A stretch of DNA of 64,000 nt from Sphingosinithalassobacter tenebrarum (GTDB lineage: Bacteria > Pseudomonadota > Alphaproteobacteria > Sphingomonadales > Sphingomonadaceae): the NCBI RefSeq assembly GCF_011057975.1, contig NZ_CP049109.1:3751001-3815000 (forward strand), written 5' to 3'. Below are positions 45,420 through 55,068 of the stretch, piece after piece. Made by a program: the position numbers and the translations under genes. Numbering within the stretch: the stretch's first letter is position 1; every line of letters begins with the position of its first letter. The notes beneath the pieces were generated by a model, which was given only the letters and a program-made list of their open reading frames with translations, was not told the origin of the DNA and ran no database searches.

Positions 45420-46787
45420 TCAGGCAGGCAGCAACAACCCCGCCAGCGCCGCGCTCATCAGATTGGCCAGGCTGCCCGCGACCAGCGCGCGGATGCCGAG
45501 CCGCGCGATCGCGCCGCGCTGATTGGGGGCGAGGCCGCCGGTAACCGCCATCTGAATCGCGATCGAGCTGAAATTGGCGAAACCGCACAGCGCGAAGGTG
45601 ATGATCGTCACAGTGCGCGGCGACAAATCGGTCGCCTGCCCAAGCTGGATAAAGGCGACGAATTCGTTGAGCACCACCTTGGTACCGAACAATCCGCCCG
45701 CCGTGCCCGCCTCGCTCCACGGAATGCCGAGCAGGAACATCACCGGCTGGAAGATCGTGCCGATGATCAGCTGAAAGCTGAGCTGCGGAAAGCCGAACCA
45801 GCCGCCGATTCCGCCGAGAATACCGTTGGCGAGCGCGACCAGCGCGACGAAGGCGAGCACCATCGCGCCGACCGCGACGGCTAGCTTGACGCCGGTCTGC
45901 GCGCCCGCCGCCGCCGCCATGATGACGTTGTCCGCCTTTTCCTCTTCCATGTCGTGTTCGGCGGCGCGGATCGCCTCTTCCTCGCGATCGTCATCGAGCG
46001 GAAGTTCGCTTTCCTCGAGCGCGACCCTGGGCTCGGGCATCATGATCTTGGCCATCAGCAGCCCGCCCGGCGCCGCCATGAACGACGCGGCGAGCAACGA
46101 CGGCAGCGCTTCGGGGCCGAGGAAGCTGGCATAGGCCGCGAGGATCGTCCCCGCGACGCCCGCCATACCGACCGACATCACCGCGAAGAGCTGCGATTCG
46201 GTGAGCTTGGCGAGATAGGGACGAATGACGAGCGGCGATTCGCTCTGCCCGACGAAGATGTTCGCCGCCGCGCACAGCGATTCGACCTTGGTAACGCCGG
46301 TGAATTTCTCGATCGCGCCGCCGACCCAGCGGATCACCAGCTGCATGATGCCGAGATGATAGAGGATCGAAACAAGGCTGGCGAAGAAGATGATCACGGG
46401 CAGCGCGGCGATCGCGAAGCTGGTGCCTCCGACATCGGGGGCCGCGAGCGGCCCGAAGATGAACTGCGTGCCGGCATCGGCATAGCCGAGCAGCGCGCTG
46501 ACGCCGGCCGACATCGCCTTGATCGCTTCGCGCCCCGCCGGGACATAGAGAACGAGTACCGCGATCCCCGCCTGCAATGCGAAGGCCGGGATCACCTGAC
46601 GCAGCCGTATGGCGCGCTTGCGCGGCGAAATCAGGAAGGCGATTGCAAGGATTACGGCAATGCCGGCGATGCCGATGGGAAACTGGCTCAGGGTGGAGAC
46701 CTTCGTGCTGGATTGCGGGCGCGGCGCCCCCGAAACATGCAGAGTGGCGCGGTGCAGCATGGATGGCAAGGGCGCAGCCAACTCCAT
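45420..46787 (-). CDS. NupC-type concentrative nucleoside transporter (CNT family)
   Basis: An inner-membrane nucleoside:cation symporter. It has multiple helices and the CNT marks GQSESPLVIRPYL, FMAAPGGLLMAKIMMPE, GTKVVLNEFVAF and ALCGFANFSSIAIQ. An acidic cytoplasmic loop (DDDREEEAIRAAEHDMEEE) is seen mid-protein, as in other members. The start is uncertain: ATGs at 46787 and 46760 lack a clear ribosome-binding site. Divergent from the queuosine transporter gene. Confidence 0.88.
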   Translation of the reverse strand: MELAAPLPSMLHRATLHVSGAPRPQSSTKVSTLSQFPIGIAGIAVILAIAFLISPRKRAIRLRQVIPAFALQAGIAVLVLYVPAGREAIKAMSAGVSALLGYADAGTQFIFGPLAAPDVGGTSFAIAALPVIIFFASLVSILYHLGIMQLVIRWVGGAIEKFTGVTKVESLCAAANIFVGQSESPLVIRPYLAKLTESQLFAVMSVGMAGVAGTILAAYASFLGPEALPSLLAASFMAAPGGLLMAKIMMPEPRVALEESELPLDDDREEEAIRAAEHDMEEEKADNVIMAAAAGAQTGVKLAVAVGAMVLAFVALVALANGILGGIGGWFGFPQLSFQLIIGTIFQPVMFLLGIPWSEAGTAGGLFGTKVVLNEFVAFIQLGQATDLSPRTVTIITFALCGFANFSSIAIQMAVTGGLAPNQRGAIARLGIRALVAGSLANLMSAALAGLLLPA

Positions 46788-46823
46788 CTTTCGCGGCCGG
46801 GAAATTGTCGCTAGCGTCCCGCG

Positions 46824-47495
46824 ATGGATACCGAACATCGCGCCGTTCCGCGCTCGCTCTTCCTCCTCGCGGTCTTTTACGGCGGCATGGTCTGCATCGC
46901 CGGCGTGCTGGGCAACAAGCAGGTTTCGCTGGGGCCAGTTTCGCAGATCGGCGATTGGGTGGGCATCGGGCCGCTCGCGGTCGAGGCGGGCATTTTCGCG
47001 TTCCTGCTGCTCGTTTCGGTATCGAGCGCGGTCGCCGAACTCCACGGGCGGGCAGTGGCGAACCGGCTGGTATTGTTCGGCTTCATTCCGCTGCTGATGT
47101 CGGTCGCGCTGTCCTGGCTCGTCCATGCGCTGCCCGCCTCTTCGGAAATGCAGCCCGAGGGACTGGCGGCGGTTCAGTATATCCTCGGCGCGACCTGGCG
47201 GATCTGGCTGGGCGGGATCACTGCCTATGGCATTTCCACCTTGCTCAACGTCACCATCTTCAGCGCGCTGAAGCGCGAGGGCGGCGGACTGATGTGGCTG
47301 CGTTCGGCCGTCGCGGGCGTGCTCAGCCAGATCGTTGACACGCTGATCTTCGTCACCATCGCCTTTTACGGCGTGTTCCCGATCTTCGAACTGCTGGTCG
47401 GCCAGATGCTTGCCAAGGTAGTGCTTTCGGCGGTTCTGGTGCCGCTGCTCATCTATATCTTCGTCTGGATCGCGCGCGCGGTCGACGGCAACTAA
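46824..47495 (+). CDS. Queuosine precursor transporter (VUT/YhhQ family)
   Basis: A 223-aa membrane protein with about six helices and the family segment LGNKQVSLG (helix 1), [26 protein letters not shown] and [16 protein letters not shown]. YhhQ-type proteins import preQ0/preQ1 for queuosine modification of tRNA. Length is normal and the ATG at 46824 is clear. It ends just before a degenerate inverted repeat (47507-47586). Confidence 0.88.
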   Translation: MDTEHRAVPRSLFLLAVFYGGMVCIAGVLGNKQVSLGPVSQIGDWVGIGPLAVEAGIFAFLLLVSVSSAVAELHGRAVANRLVLFGFIPLLMSVALSWLVHALPASSEMQPEGLAAVQYILGATWRIWLGGITAYGISTLLNVTIFSALKREGGGLMWLRSAVAGVLSQIVDTLIFVTIAFYGVFPIFELLVGQMLAKVVLSAVLVPLLIYIFVWIARAVDGN

Positions 47496-47506
47496 GCCTC
47501 ACCGGA

Positions 47507-47586
47507 GCCGTTGGGTTCGAGCAGCTTCGAGCGAGGCCGAGAAGCGGCCGTCGAGAACCGGTTCTCGACAAGCTCGAACCAAACGG
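47507..47586. repeat. Degenerate paired inverted repeat (copy e)
   Basis: CCGTTGGGTTCGAGC (from 47508) faces GCTCGAACCAAACGG (ending 47586), with internal CTTCGAG and CTCGACAAG remnants. It belongs to the CTTCGACA family but has drifted. It lies between the VUT gene and argB and could act as a terminator for the first. Confidence 0.6.
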
Positions 47587-47658
47587 ATGGGGCAACGGAG
47601 CGGAGATGCGAACCGCCCCTTGTTTCCAACCGCGCAACTTGGCGCTATTGGCGCGCGC

Positions 47659-48570
47659 ATGACCGATCACAGCCCCGACCCCGCAATGCTCGCCAAGGCG
47701 GAGACGCTCACCGAGGCGCTCCCCTATCTGCAGCGTTACGCGGGAAAGACCTTTGTCGTGAAATATGGCGGTCACGCGATGGGCGATCCCGAGCTGGCGC
47801 GCGATTTCGCGGAAGACGTGGTGCTGCTCAAGGCCGTCGGAATCAATCCGATCGTGGTGCATGGCGGCGGCCCGCAGATCGGCGCGATGCTCAAGCAGCT
47901 CGGCATCGAATCGCAGTTCGTCGGCGGGCTGCGCGTCACCGACAAGGCGACCGCCGAAGTCGCCGAAATGGTGCTGGCGGGGAAGATCAACAAGGAGATC
48001 GTCGCGTGGATCGCCGAAGCGGGCGGCCGCGCGGTGGGCATTTCGGGCAAGGACGCGCGGCTCGTCACTGCCGAAAAGGTGAAGCGCAGCGAGCCCGATC
48101 CCAATTCGGGGATAGAGCGCCATGTCGATCTGGGGTTCGTCGGCGATCCGGTGCATGTCGATCCTTCGATCCTGCACCAGCTTGCCAAGGACGGCATCAT
48201 TCCTGTCGTCGCGCCGGTCGCGCTCGGCGCCGATGGCGACACCTACAACATCAATGCCGACACGATGGCGGGCGCGATCGCGGCGGCGTGCAATGCCTCG
48301 CGCTTCTTCCTGCTCACCGATGTCGCGGGCGTGCTTTCGAAGGACGGCGATCTTCAGACCGATCTCGATCCGGCGGGGATCGACGCGCTGATCAAGGACG
48401 GGACGATTTCGGGCGGGATGATCCCCAAGGTCGAAACCTGCGTGAAGGCAGTCGAACGGGGCGTCGACGCCGCGGTCATCCTCGACGGGCGCATCCCGCA
48501 CGGGATGCTGCTGGAAATCTTCACCCGGCGCGGTGCGGGCACGCTTGTCCGCAAAAACGGGCGGGCTTGA
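47659..48570 (+). CDS. argB: Acetylglutamate kinase
   Basis: Phosphorylates N-acetylglutamate in arginine synthesis. The 303-aa product has [34 protein letters not shown] and [10 protein letters not shown] with the expected lysines. A long N-terminal helix before the kinase core suggests the hexameric, arginine-sensitive type. The start ATG at 47659 was chosen over in-frame codons upstream that overlap the repeat. No other arg gene is in the window. Confidence 0.95.
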   Translation: MTDHSPDPAMLAKAETLTEALPYLQRYAGKTFVVKYGGHAMGDPELARDFAEDVVLLKAVGINPIVVHGGGPQIGAMLKQLGIESQFVGGLRVTDKATAEVAEMVLAGKINKEIVAWIAEAGGRAVGISGKDARLVTAEKVKRSEPDPNSGIERHVDLGFVGDPVHVDPSILHQLAKDGIIPVVAPVALGADGDTYNINADTMAGAIAAACNASRFFLLTDVAGVLSKDGDLQTDLDPAGIDALIKDGTISGGMIPKVETCVKAVERGVDAAVILDGRIPHGMLLEIFTRRGAGTLVRKNGRA

Positions 48571-48625
48571 GCCATCGCCCCTATATTGTGTATCAACACC
48601 CTAAATCACTTATGCGAGGCTCCGC

Positions 48626-48940
48626 TTGAACGCGATCCTGATTCCCCTTCTCCAGATCGTCCAGCTGCTGCTGACGGTCTTCACCTTCGTCATCGTTGCG
48701 CAGGCGATCCTGTCCTGGCTGATCGTCTTCAACGTGATCAACACCTATAACGAATTCGTCCGTTCGCTGTGGAACGGGCTGAAGGTCGTGACCGAGCCGG
48801 TCTATCGCCCGATCAGGAAGATTCTGCCCGATTTCGGCGCGCTCGACATTTCGCCGCTGATCGTGCTGTTGGTCCTCTACATCCTCAACAACATCGTGAT
48901 TGCCAACGCGATCCGATCGCTGATGCGCGCGGGATACTGA
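48626..48940 (+). CDS. YggT family membrane protein
   Basis: A 104-aa protein with two hydrophobic segments (about 5-35 and 75-95) around the conserved NEFVRSLWNGLKVVTEPVYR stretch. Members have been linked to osmotic tolerance and to cell-division or envelope factors, but the role is not settled. Translation begins at a TTG behind GAGG. It starts a tight run with the DUF167, folD and marC genes. Confidence 0.85.
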   Translation: MNAILIPLLQIVQLLLTVFTFVIVAQAILSWLIVFNVINTYNEFVRSLWNGLKVVTEPVYRPIRKILPDFGALDISPLIVLLVLYILNNIVIANAIRSLMRAGY

Positions 48941-48948
48941 CGCCGGCC

Positions 48949-49251
48949 ATGCCCGCATGGCGTATGCGCGACGACGGCATCGAGATCGCCGTTCGCGTGA
49001 CGCCGCGGGCAAAGCGCGCGCAATTCGCCGCGGGTACCGAAGAGCATTTCGCCGTCCGACTCGCCGCGCCGCCGGTGGAGGGCGCCGCCAACACCGCGCT
49101 GATCGCGCTGGTGGCAAAGCAATTCGACGTGGGAAAGCGCGCAGTGACGCTGATTGCGGGCGAAACCTCCCGGCTCAAGCGGCTGGCGATCGCCGGTGAT
49201 GCGACAGCGCTGGCGGAGCGCGCCGCAAGCCATTATGGCGACACGCCATGA
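48949..49251 (+). CDS. DUF167 (YggU) family protein
   Basis: A 100-aa protein of the YggU fold: [34 protein letters not shown], and the late [16 protein letters not shown]. Small, basic and cytosolic, with no known activity. It follows yggT by eight bases and overlaps folD by four, which matches the common yggT-yggU pairing. Confidence 0.88.
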   Translation: MPAWRMRDDGIEIAVRVTPRAKRAQFAAGTEEHFAVRLAAPPVEGAANTALIALVAKQFDVGKRAVTLIAGETSRLKRLAIAGDATALAERAASHYGDTP

Positions 49252-50123
49252 GCGCCCGGATCATCGATGGAAAAGCCTTTGCCGCAGACCTGCGTGAGCG
49301 GGTGGCGAGCCATGTCCCCGCCTTTCGCGAGCGGACCGGACGCAGTCCGGGGCTGGCGGTGGTGCTGGTCGGCGAGGATCCCGCATCCGCCGTCTATGTC
49401 CGCAACAAGGGCAAGATGACGCGCGCGGCGGGGATGGAGAGCATTGAGCATCGGCTCGACGCGAAGGTCGAGCAGGACGAACTCAACGCGCTGGTCGACC
49501 GGCTCAACGCCGATCCGACGGTCGACGGAATCCTGGTCCAGCTGCCGCTGCCGCCGCATCTCGATGCCGACGAAGTTATCCTGCGCATCGACCCCGACAA
49601 GGATGTCGACGGCTTTCACCCGGTCAATGCCGGCCGGCTGGCCAGCGGCCTGCCCGCGATGGTGCCGTGCACGCCGCTCGGCTGCCTGATGCTGCTCGAG
49701 GATGAACTCGGCGACCTTTCGGGCAAGGACGCAGTGGTGATCGGCCGGTCGAACATCGTCGGCAAGCCGATGGCGGCGCTGCTGACGGCGAAAAGCTGCA
49801 CCGTAACGGTTGCGCATTCGCGCACGCGCAACCTGCCGCACTATCTCAAACATGCCGATATCGTCGTTGCCGCGGTCGGGCGTCCGCAATTCGTCCACGG
49901 CGAATGGCTCAAGCCCGGCGCGACGGTTATCGATGTCGGCATCAACCGTACCGAGGACGGGCTGGTCGGCGATGTCGATTTCGACAGCGCGGCGAGCATG
50001 GCAGGCGCCATCACACCGGTGCCCGGCGGCGTCGGGCCGATGACGATCGCGGTACTGCTGCGTAATACGCTCGTTGCCGCGCACCGCCGCGAAGGCGTGC
50101 CGCTGGACGAAAGCGCGATCTGA
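49248..50123 (+). CDS. folD: Methylenetetrahydrofolate dehydrogenase/cyclohydrolase
   Basis: A 291-aa bifunctional enzyme of one-carbon metabolism: oxidises 5,10-methylene-THF with NADP+ and hydrolyses the methenyl product. Marks: [17 protein letters not shown] with the catalytic Tyr and Lys, [23 protein letters not shown], the NADP-binding [16 protein letters not shown] and [12 protein letters not shown]. It overlaps DUF167 by four bases and marC by one. Confidence 0.95.
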   Translation: MSARIIDGKAFAADLRERVASHVPAFRERTGRSPGLAVVLVGEDPASAVYVRNKGKMTRAAGMESIEHRLDAKVEQDELNALVDRLNADPTVDGILVQLPLPPHLDADEVILRIDPDKDVDGFHPVNAGRLASGLPAMVPCTPLGCLMLLEDELGDLSGKDAVVIGRSNIVGKPMAALLTAKSCTVTVAHSRTRNLPHYLKHADIVVAAVGRPQFVHGEWLKPGATVIDVGINRTEDGLVGDVDFDSAASMAGAITPVPGGVGPMTIAVLLRNTLVAAHRREGVPLDESAI

Positions 50124-50764
50124 TGATCGAACTGTTCATCTCCACCTTCATGACGTTCTTCGTCGTGATCGATCCGCTCGGCTGCGCCCCCATCTATGCC
50201 GGGCTGACGGCCGGCGCGAGTTCGCGCGAGCGCGTTGCGATGGCGACGCGCGCCGTGGTCGTGTCGGCGGTAATCCTGCTCATCTTCGCCTGGGTGGGCG
50301 AGCAACTGCTCGGCGCGCTCGGCATCAGCCTCGACGCGTTCCGCATCGCGGGCGGCATCATGCTGTTCCTGATCGCGATCGACATGGTGTTCGAAAAGCG
50401 CTCGCAACGGCGCGAGGATCGCGCGCAGAAGATCCTCGAACAGCCTGAAGTCGAGGACGTCTCGATCTTTCCGATGGCGATGCCGATGATCGCCGGGCCG
50501 GGATCGATCGCGTCGATCATGCTGCTGATGTCGCAGTCGGACGGGACTCAGGCCACCATCGTCGTGCTGGCGGCAATGATGACGATCCTGGTGCTGACGC
50601 TGGTGGCGCTGATCGCCGCCGGGCCACTGATGCGACTGCTCGGCGCCAAGATCGAAGCAGTCATAACCCGGCTGCTGGGCGTGCTGCTTGCCGCGCTGGC
50701 GACTCAGTTCGTCGTCGACGGGCTGCGCGAGAGCTTTCTCACCGTGGCGCCCGCGCTTCACTGA
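50123..50764 (+). CDS. MarC family integral membrane protein
   Basis: A 213-aa protein with six predicted helices and the MarC marks FFVVIDPLGCAPIYAGLT, RIAGGIMLFLIAIDMV and FPMAMPMIAGPGSIASIM. Despite the name, no link to multidrug resistance is established. It starts one base into the folD stop. Its 3' end overlaps the convergent GT-C gene by seven bases. Confidence 0.88.
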   Translation: MIELFISTFMTFFVVIDPLGCAPIYAGLTAGASSRERVAMATRAVVVSAVILLIFAWVGEQLLGALGISLDAFRIAGGIMLFLIAIDMVFEKRSQRREDRAQKILEQPEVEDVSIFPMAMPMIAGPGSIASIMLLMSQSDGTQATIVVLAAMMTILVLTLVALIAAGPLMRLLGAKIEAVITRLLGVLLAALATQFVVDGLRESFLTVAPALH

Positions 50765-52581
50765 TCGGCGGGCGGCGCTGCGGGCGCGTCATAGTCGATC
50801 CGCCACAGCTTGAACGGCGTTTTTTCGGGCAGCTCGACCGGCGTCAGCCAGTCGGGAACGATCCCGCGATGCAACTGTGCATAGAAGCCGTGCGGATTGC
50901 GTGCGCGATACACTGTGGTTTCGGCCATGTTGACGCAGATCAGCACATATTCGGCATGATGGCGCGCCGCGATCGGCCGGAAGTCCTGCGGCTTGCCGGT
51001 AAAGGCATGATGCACGTCCAGGATCGCCTGGCCGTTGCGGTGATAGGGCCCGGCAACGGCATTGTGATGCGTCAGCGTGATCAGGCGCGGGCCGAGATCG
51101 ACCTGCGTGAACATCGTCGCGCTCGGCAGTTTCTCGAGCGGCTTCATCGCCCAGAAACGCTGGCAGTTGCTGTTCGCCTTGGCCACCACCGGGCTGCGCC
51201 CGGTGGGCAGGTCGATCGGCAGCCATTTGATGACATAGGCAACGAACAGCCCCGACACGATCATGAAGGCGGCGACCACGCCGATCACGCGCACCAGCAT
51301 CCAGCGCTGGCGCATGCACCAGGGCACGATGATCCAGAGCAGCGCAGTGGCGCCGGGCAGGCTGAGCATCTGCGCTGCGGGGCCGGCGCGCACCTGCCAC
51401 ATCAGCATCGCCGAAGCGAACAGCGTGAACAGCGCCACTGCCGCCCACCCCACTGCCGCAGGAGTACGCCGCGCGCGCCAGAAGGCGACCAGCGCGCCGA
51501 TCAGCCCGATCGCGGGCAGCACGGAGATCGGCAGCGCATTGCGCAGCGGCACGCGGAAGATCGGTCGCGCCTCGCGCACATTGTTGAGCCAGGTCTCCTC
51601 AAGCTCCGGCGACACGCCTTCGAGCCGCCCGCCGACGCATTGCGGAAAGACGCTGGCGAAGGCTCCGGCAATGAACGCGCCCGCCGCCGCCGCCATCACC
51701 AGCCGCAGCCAGCGCCGCGCGATCCGCGGCAGCGACATGGCGAACAGCAGCCCGCCCGCCGCGATCATCGCCGACAGCCAGACCGGCGTCAGCGCGTCGC
51801 AGCGCATCGCCATATTGTCGTAGGAACCGAACACCGCGAATCCGAAGGCGCTGCCGCTTGCCAGCGTCAGGCCATAGGTGCGCATCCGCCGCGCCTCTTC
51901 ACCGTCCCAGATCCAGCGCAGCGTGACGATCGCGCCCGCCGCCGCGCAATAGGGCAGCAGTTCGAGCCCGATGGTGAGCGACAGTGCGCTGGAGAGCCCC
52001 ACCGTGGCGCCGCCCCGCGCCCGGCGCGGATCGGCCATGCCCGCGACCGTCACCGCCAGACAGGCGAGCTGCCAGCCATGATGATCGATCCGCAGCGGCG
52101 CGAACATCAGCATCGTCGACGTACAGCCGAGCATCAGCGCGACGGTGATCGGCCATGCGAGCGGCGCGACGAGACGCCGCACGGCGAGCGACATCGCCGT
52201 CACCACCACGCCCAGCGGCAGCAGCGGCGCGATGCCGCAGGCGATCTTCTCCGCCATCGCAGTGCCGAGCAGCGGCTGCAGCAGCAGGATCATCCCCGCG
52301 ATCGGCAAGTCGACCAGCCGCGACCAGTGGATATTGAATCCGCCCGGCGGGTCGAGGCGATACTGGCGCAGATCGTACCAGCCCTGCCCGTCGAGCAGCG
52401 CACGGACCTGCATCAGCCGCATATTGTCGTCGGTGTCGCCGAGCGCGAGCCAGTAGATCATGCCCCAGCGCGTCGCCAGGAACCAGGCAGCGATCAGCAG
52501 CCAGGCAAGCAGTGCCCAGCGAAGCCAGTGCCGGTCGAAATCGTCCCTCAGGCGGAGCGCGCCGGACGGCAAATGCTGCAA
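50758..52581 (-). CDS. GT-C-like polytopic membrane glycosyltransferase candidate
   Basis: A 607-aa protein with ten or more helices. The first periplasmic loop carries LGDTDDNMRLMQVRALLDGQ, an Asp-rich motif like the catalytic loop of GT-C/oligosaccharyltransferase-type enzymes, followed by DPPGGFNIHWSRLVDLP. A soluble C-terminal domain (about 470-600) follows. It would use lipid-linked sugars as donors. It lies beside GtrA and GtrB-like genes, which supports a sugar-transfer role. Starts at a TTG behind GGGAAG. The specific acceptor is unknown. Confidence 0.6.
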   Translation of the reverse strand: MQHLPSGALRLRDDFDRHWLRWALLAWLLIAAWFLATRWGMIYWLALGDTDDNMRLMQVRALLDGQGWYDLRQYRLDPPGGFNIHWSRLVDLPIAGMILLLQPLLGTAMAEKIACGIAPLLPLGVVVTAMSLAVRRLVAPLAWPITVALMLGCTSTMLMFAPLRIDHHGWQLACLAVTVAGMADPRRARGGATVGLSSALSLTIGLELLPYCAAAGAIVTLRWIWDGEEARRMRTYGLTLASGSAFGFAVFGSYDNMAMRCDALTPVWLSAMIAAGGLLFAMSLPRIARRWLRLVMAAAAGAFIAGAFASVFPQCVGGRLEGVSPELEETWLNNVREARPIFRVPLRNALPISVLPAIGLIGALVAFWRARRTPAAVGWAAVALFTLFASAMLMWQVRAGPAAQMLSLPGATALLWIIVPWCMRQRWMLVRVIGVVAAFMIVSGLFVAYVIKWLPIDLPTGRSPVVAKANSNCQRFWAMKPLEKLPSATMFTQVDLGPRLITLTHHNAVAGPYHRNGQAILDVHHAFTGKPQDFRPIAARHHAEYVLICVNMAETTVYRARNPHGFYAQLHRGIVPDWLTPVELPEKTPFKLWRIDYDAPAAPPADQ

Positions 52582-52669
52582 AACTGCTTCCCCTATGCTC
52601 GCCCGCCCTCTACTGCGCCGAGCGGCGCGGGCAAATCCCCCTTGAAGCTATAGGGATACCATTGGATCA

Positions 52670-53131
52670 ATGCCCGGCAATGGTTTCGTATCGACGGGTG
52701 TTCCGGTGACGGCATTGTTTCAGCGTATCGACGCGCTTCGGGAGAGCGGGGTGCTCGGCCAGCTGATCCGTTTCGGGATCGCCGGGGGCATTTCGACGCT
52801 TATCTATTCGGCGGTCTATCTGCCGCTTGCCTATTGGGTGTTCCCCGATCTGGCGGTGGCGGCAGTCCCCTTTGCCTTTGCCGTCGCGGTGACGGCGGGC
52901 TTCTTCCTTCACTCGCTGTGGAGCTTCAAGGGGCATGGCACGCGCGACAATAGCGGGAAGCAGCATGCCAAGTTCGTCGTGGTGCAGGGTGCCGGGCTGG
53001 TGCTCAACGCGGCTTTCACCTGGATAATGGCCGACTATCTGCACTGGCCGGACTGGACGCCGCTGCTGCCGATCGTCACGGTCACGCCGCTAGTCACCTT
53101 TTCGCTCAACCGGCAGTGGGTGTTCGGATAA
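52670..53131 (+). CDS. GtrA family membrane protein
   Basis: A 153-aa protein with four helices and the GtrA marks LIRFGIAGGISTLIYSAVY, FFLHSLWSFKG and the ending TFSLNRQWVFG. GtrA proteins are thought to flip polyprenyl-phosphate-linked sugars or assist such flipping. Divergent from the GT-C gene and followed by a methyltransferase gene 18 bases later. Confidence 0.88.
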   Translation: MPGNGFVSTGVPVTALFQRIDALRESGVLGQLIRFGIAGGISTLIYSAVYLPLAYWVFPDLAVAAVPFAFAVAVTAGFFLHSLWSFKGHGTRDNSGKQHAKFVVVQGAGLVLNAAFTWIMADYLHWPDWTPLLPIVTVTPLVTFSLNRQWVFG

Positions 53132-53149
53132 TGGGGATATTCGGCTGAT

Positions 53150-53881
53150 ATGGATCGCATCGTCTATGATCGCATGGCCGCGCACGACACCACCCATTGG
53201 TGGTATCGCGCCCGCCGCGACGTGCTCGCCGATTATCTGACGCGGTGGGGCGCGTTGCCGGAGGCGGCACGCATTCTCGAAATCGGCTGCGGCACCGGCC
53301 ACAACCTGCCGATGCTCGCGCAATTCGGCGAGATCGACGCGATCGAAATCGACGAGGATGCGGGCAGATATGCCGCCGAGCGGCTGGGCAAGCCGATCGG
53401 CACCGCGCCGCTGCCCGAACTGACCGGCGTCGAACGCGGCGCCTATGACCTCGTCGCGGTGCTCGATGTGATCGAGCATGTCGAGAATGACGTCGCCGCG
53501 CTCAAGGCGATGGCCGCGTGCCTGAAACCCGGCGGGCGCATCCTGATCACCGTGCCCGCGCATCAATGGATGTGGAGCGCGCATGACGTGGTGAACCATC
53601 ACCATCGCCGCTATTCGAAGACGACGCTGACGCAATCGCTGCGCGCGGCGGGGCTGGGGTGGAAAAAGCTCGGCTATTTCAATTCGCTGCTGTTTCCCGC
53701 CGCAGTCGCGCAGCGCGCCGTCGGCAAGTTGACGCGCAAGGAAGACAGCGACGATTCGCCGCCGCCCGCACCGCTCAACATGGCGTTCGAAACGATCTTC
53801 CGGCTCGAGCGGCATCTGGTGGGCCGCGTGCCGCTGCCGCCGGGGTTGTCGATCATCGCACTGGCTTCGCCCAAAGGCTGA
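53150..53881 (+). CDS. Class I SAM-dependent methyltransferase
   Basis: A 243-aa enzyme with motif I ILEIGCGTGHNLPML and a following acidic EIDAIEIDED, then DLVAVLDVIEHVENDVAAL and HHHRRYSKTTL. The HRRYS block is common in methyltransferases encoded next to glycosyltransferase or glycan genes. The N-terminal HDTTHWWYRARRD is also typical of that group. The substrate is probably a glycan or lipid-linked intermediate, by context only. Confidence 0.85.
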   Translation: MDRIVYDRMAAHDTTHWWYRARRDVLADYLTRWGALPEAARILEIGCGTGHNLPMLAQFGEIDAIEIDEDAGRYAAERLGKPIGTAPLPELTGVERGAYDLVAVLDVIEHVENDVAALKAMAACLKPGGRILITVPAHQWMWSAHDVVNHHHRRYSKTTLTQSLRAAGLGWKKLGYFNSLLFPAAVAQRAVGKLTRKEDSDDSPPPAPLNMAFETIFRLERHLVGRVPLPPGLSIIALASPKG

Positions 53882-53891
53882 ACCATTTCAG

Positions 53892-53981
53892 CCGTTGGGG
53901 CTGAGCCTGTCGAAGCCCCGTACTTCTTTCGCCACGCTGCAATGAAGAAGAGCCGGGCTTCGACAGGCTCAGCCCGAACGG
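53892..53981. repeat. Paired inverted repeat, CTTCGACAGGCTCAG family (copy f)
   Basis: GGGGCTGAGCCTGTCGAAGC (left arm) faces GGGCTTCGACAGGCTCAGCC (right arm); both carry G at the variable position. The right arm contains the last codons and stop of the convergent GT2 gene (stop at 53969), so the repeat supplies the protein's end. Confidence 0.85.
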
Positions 53982-55021
53982 CTTTGCTCGGGATTGTCGT
54001 CTTCTTCGGGCAATGGCGGCATGTGCGGCGCGAACGTCACCGGCCCGGCGTCGTGCTGGCGATAGCCAAGCGAGGCGCGGCCCTGCACCGGCCCGGCAAT
54101 GTCGGCGACGAGATAGAGCGGCCGTCGCTTCGCCTCGACATAGAGCCGGCCAAGATATTCGCCGATCATCCCGAGCACGAACATCTGCACCGCGCCGAGC
54201 ACGACGACGACGAGCATCGTCGAGGTCCAGCCCGCCGCATTGCGCCCCATGATCCAGCCGCCGACGATGTAGAGGACGAGCAGCGCCGAGGCAGCCGTCA
54301 GCACCAGCCCGACATGGCTGGCGAAGCGCAGCGGCGCAGTGGAAAAGCCGGTCACCGCATCGAGCGCGAAACGGATCATCTTGCCAAGCGGATATTTGGT
54401 TTCGCCCGCATGCCGCTCCGCGCGATCATAGGCGAAGGGCACCTGCCGGAAACCGACCCATGCCACCATGCCGCGAATGAACCGCGCCTGTTCGGGCAGC
54501 GACAGGAACGCGTCGAGCGCGCGCCGCGTCATCAGGCGGAAGTCGCCGGTATCGAGCGGGATCGGCGTGTCGGTGATCTTGTCGAGCATGCGATAGAAAA
54601 AGGCGGCCGTGATCTTCTTGAAGATCGTCTCGCCTTCGCGCTTGCGGCGCACGGCATAGACGACGTCCGCCTGCTGTTCGGCCATCGTCCTGCGCATTTC
54701 GGCGAGCAGTTCGGGCGGGTCCTGCAGATCGGCGTCGATGATCAGGATTTCCTCGCCCGAGCACAGGTCGAGCCCGGCGGTGAGCGCAAGCTGATGCCCG
54801 TGATTGCGCGACAGGTTGATCGCGACCAGCCTCGGATCGGCCGCCGACAGGCGCTGCATCACGCTCCAGCTGTCGTCCTTCGACCCGTCGTTCACGAGCA
54901 CGACTTCGAAATCTTCCCCCACTGCGTCGCGCGCGGCGGCGGAAACGCGCGCGTGCAGCGTTTCGAGGCAACCTTCCTCGTTATAGCAGGGGACGACGAC
55001 GGAGAGCCGGGGGCGATTCAT
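53969..55021 (-). CDS. GT2 polyprenyl-phosphate glycosyltransferase (GtrB/DPM1-like)
   Basis: A 350-aa protein: a GT2 domain (LSVVVPCYNEEGCLETL, LIIDADLQDPPELL as the DxD site, and RRKREGETIFKK), then two C-terminal membrane helices (about 240-265 and 275-300). This is the layout of GtrB, which moves a sugar from a nucleotide donor to polyprenyl phosphate. The protein ends with residues (QSRSG) encoded in the inverted repeat downstream. With GtrA and the GT-C candidate it may form one glycan-modification set. Confidence 0.88.
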   Translation of the reverse strand: MNRPRLSVVVPCYNEEGCLETLHARVSAAARDAVGEDFEVVLVNDGSKDDSWSVMQRLSAADPRLVAINLSRNHGHQLALTAGLDLCSGEEILIIDADLQDPPELLAEMRRTMAEQQADVVYAVRRKREGETIFKKITAAFFYRMLDKITDTPIPLDTGDFRLMTRRALDAFLSLPEQARFIRGMVAWVGFRQVPFAYDRAERHAGETKYPLGKMIRFALDAVTGFSTAPLRFASHVGLVLTAASALLVLYIVGGWIMGRNAAGWTSTMLVVVVLGAVQMFVLGMIGEYLGRLYVEAKRRPLYLVADIAGPVQGRASLGYRQHDAGPVTFAPHMPPLPEEDDNPEQSRSG

Positions 55022-55068
55022 GGGCGCCGGCTTTAGCGCCGTCCGAAGCGGACGTCATCGGGAGATTT

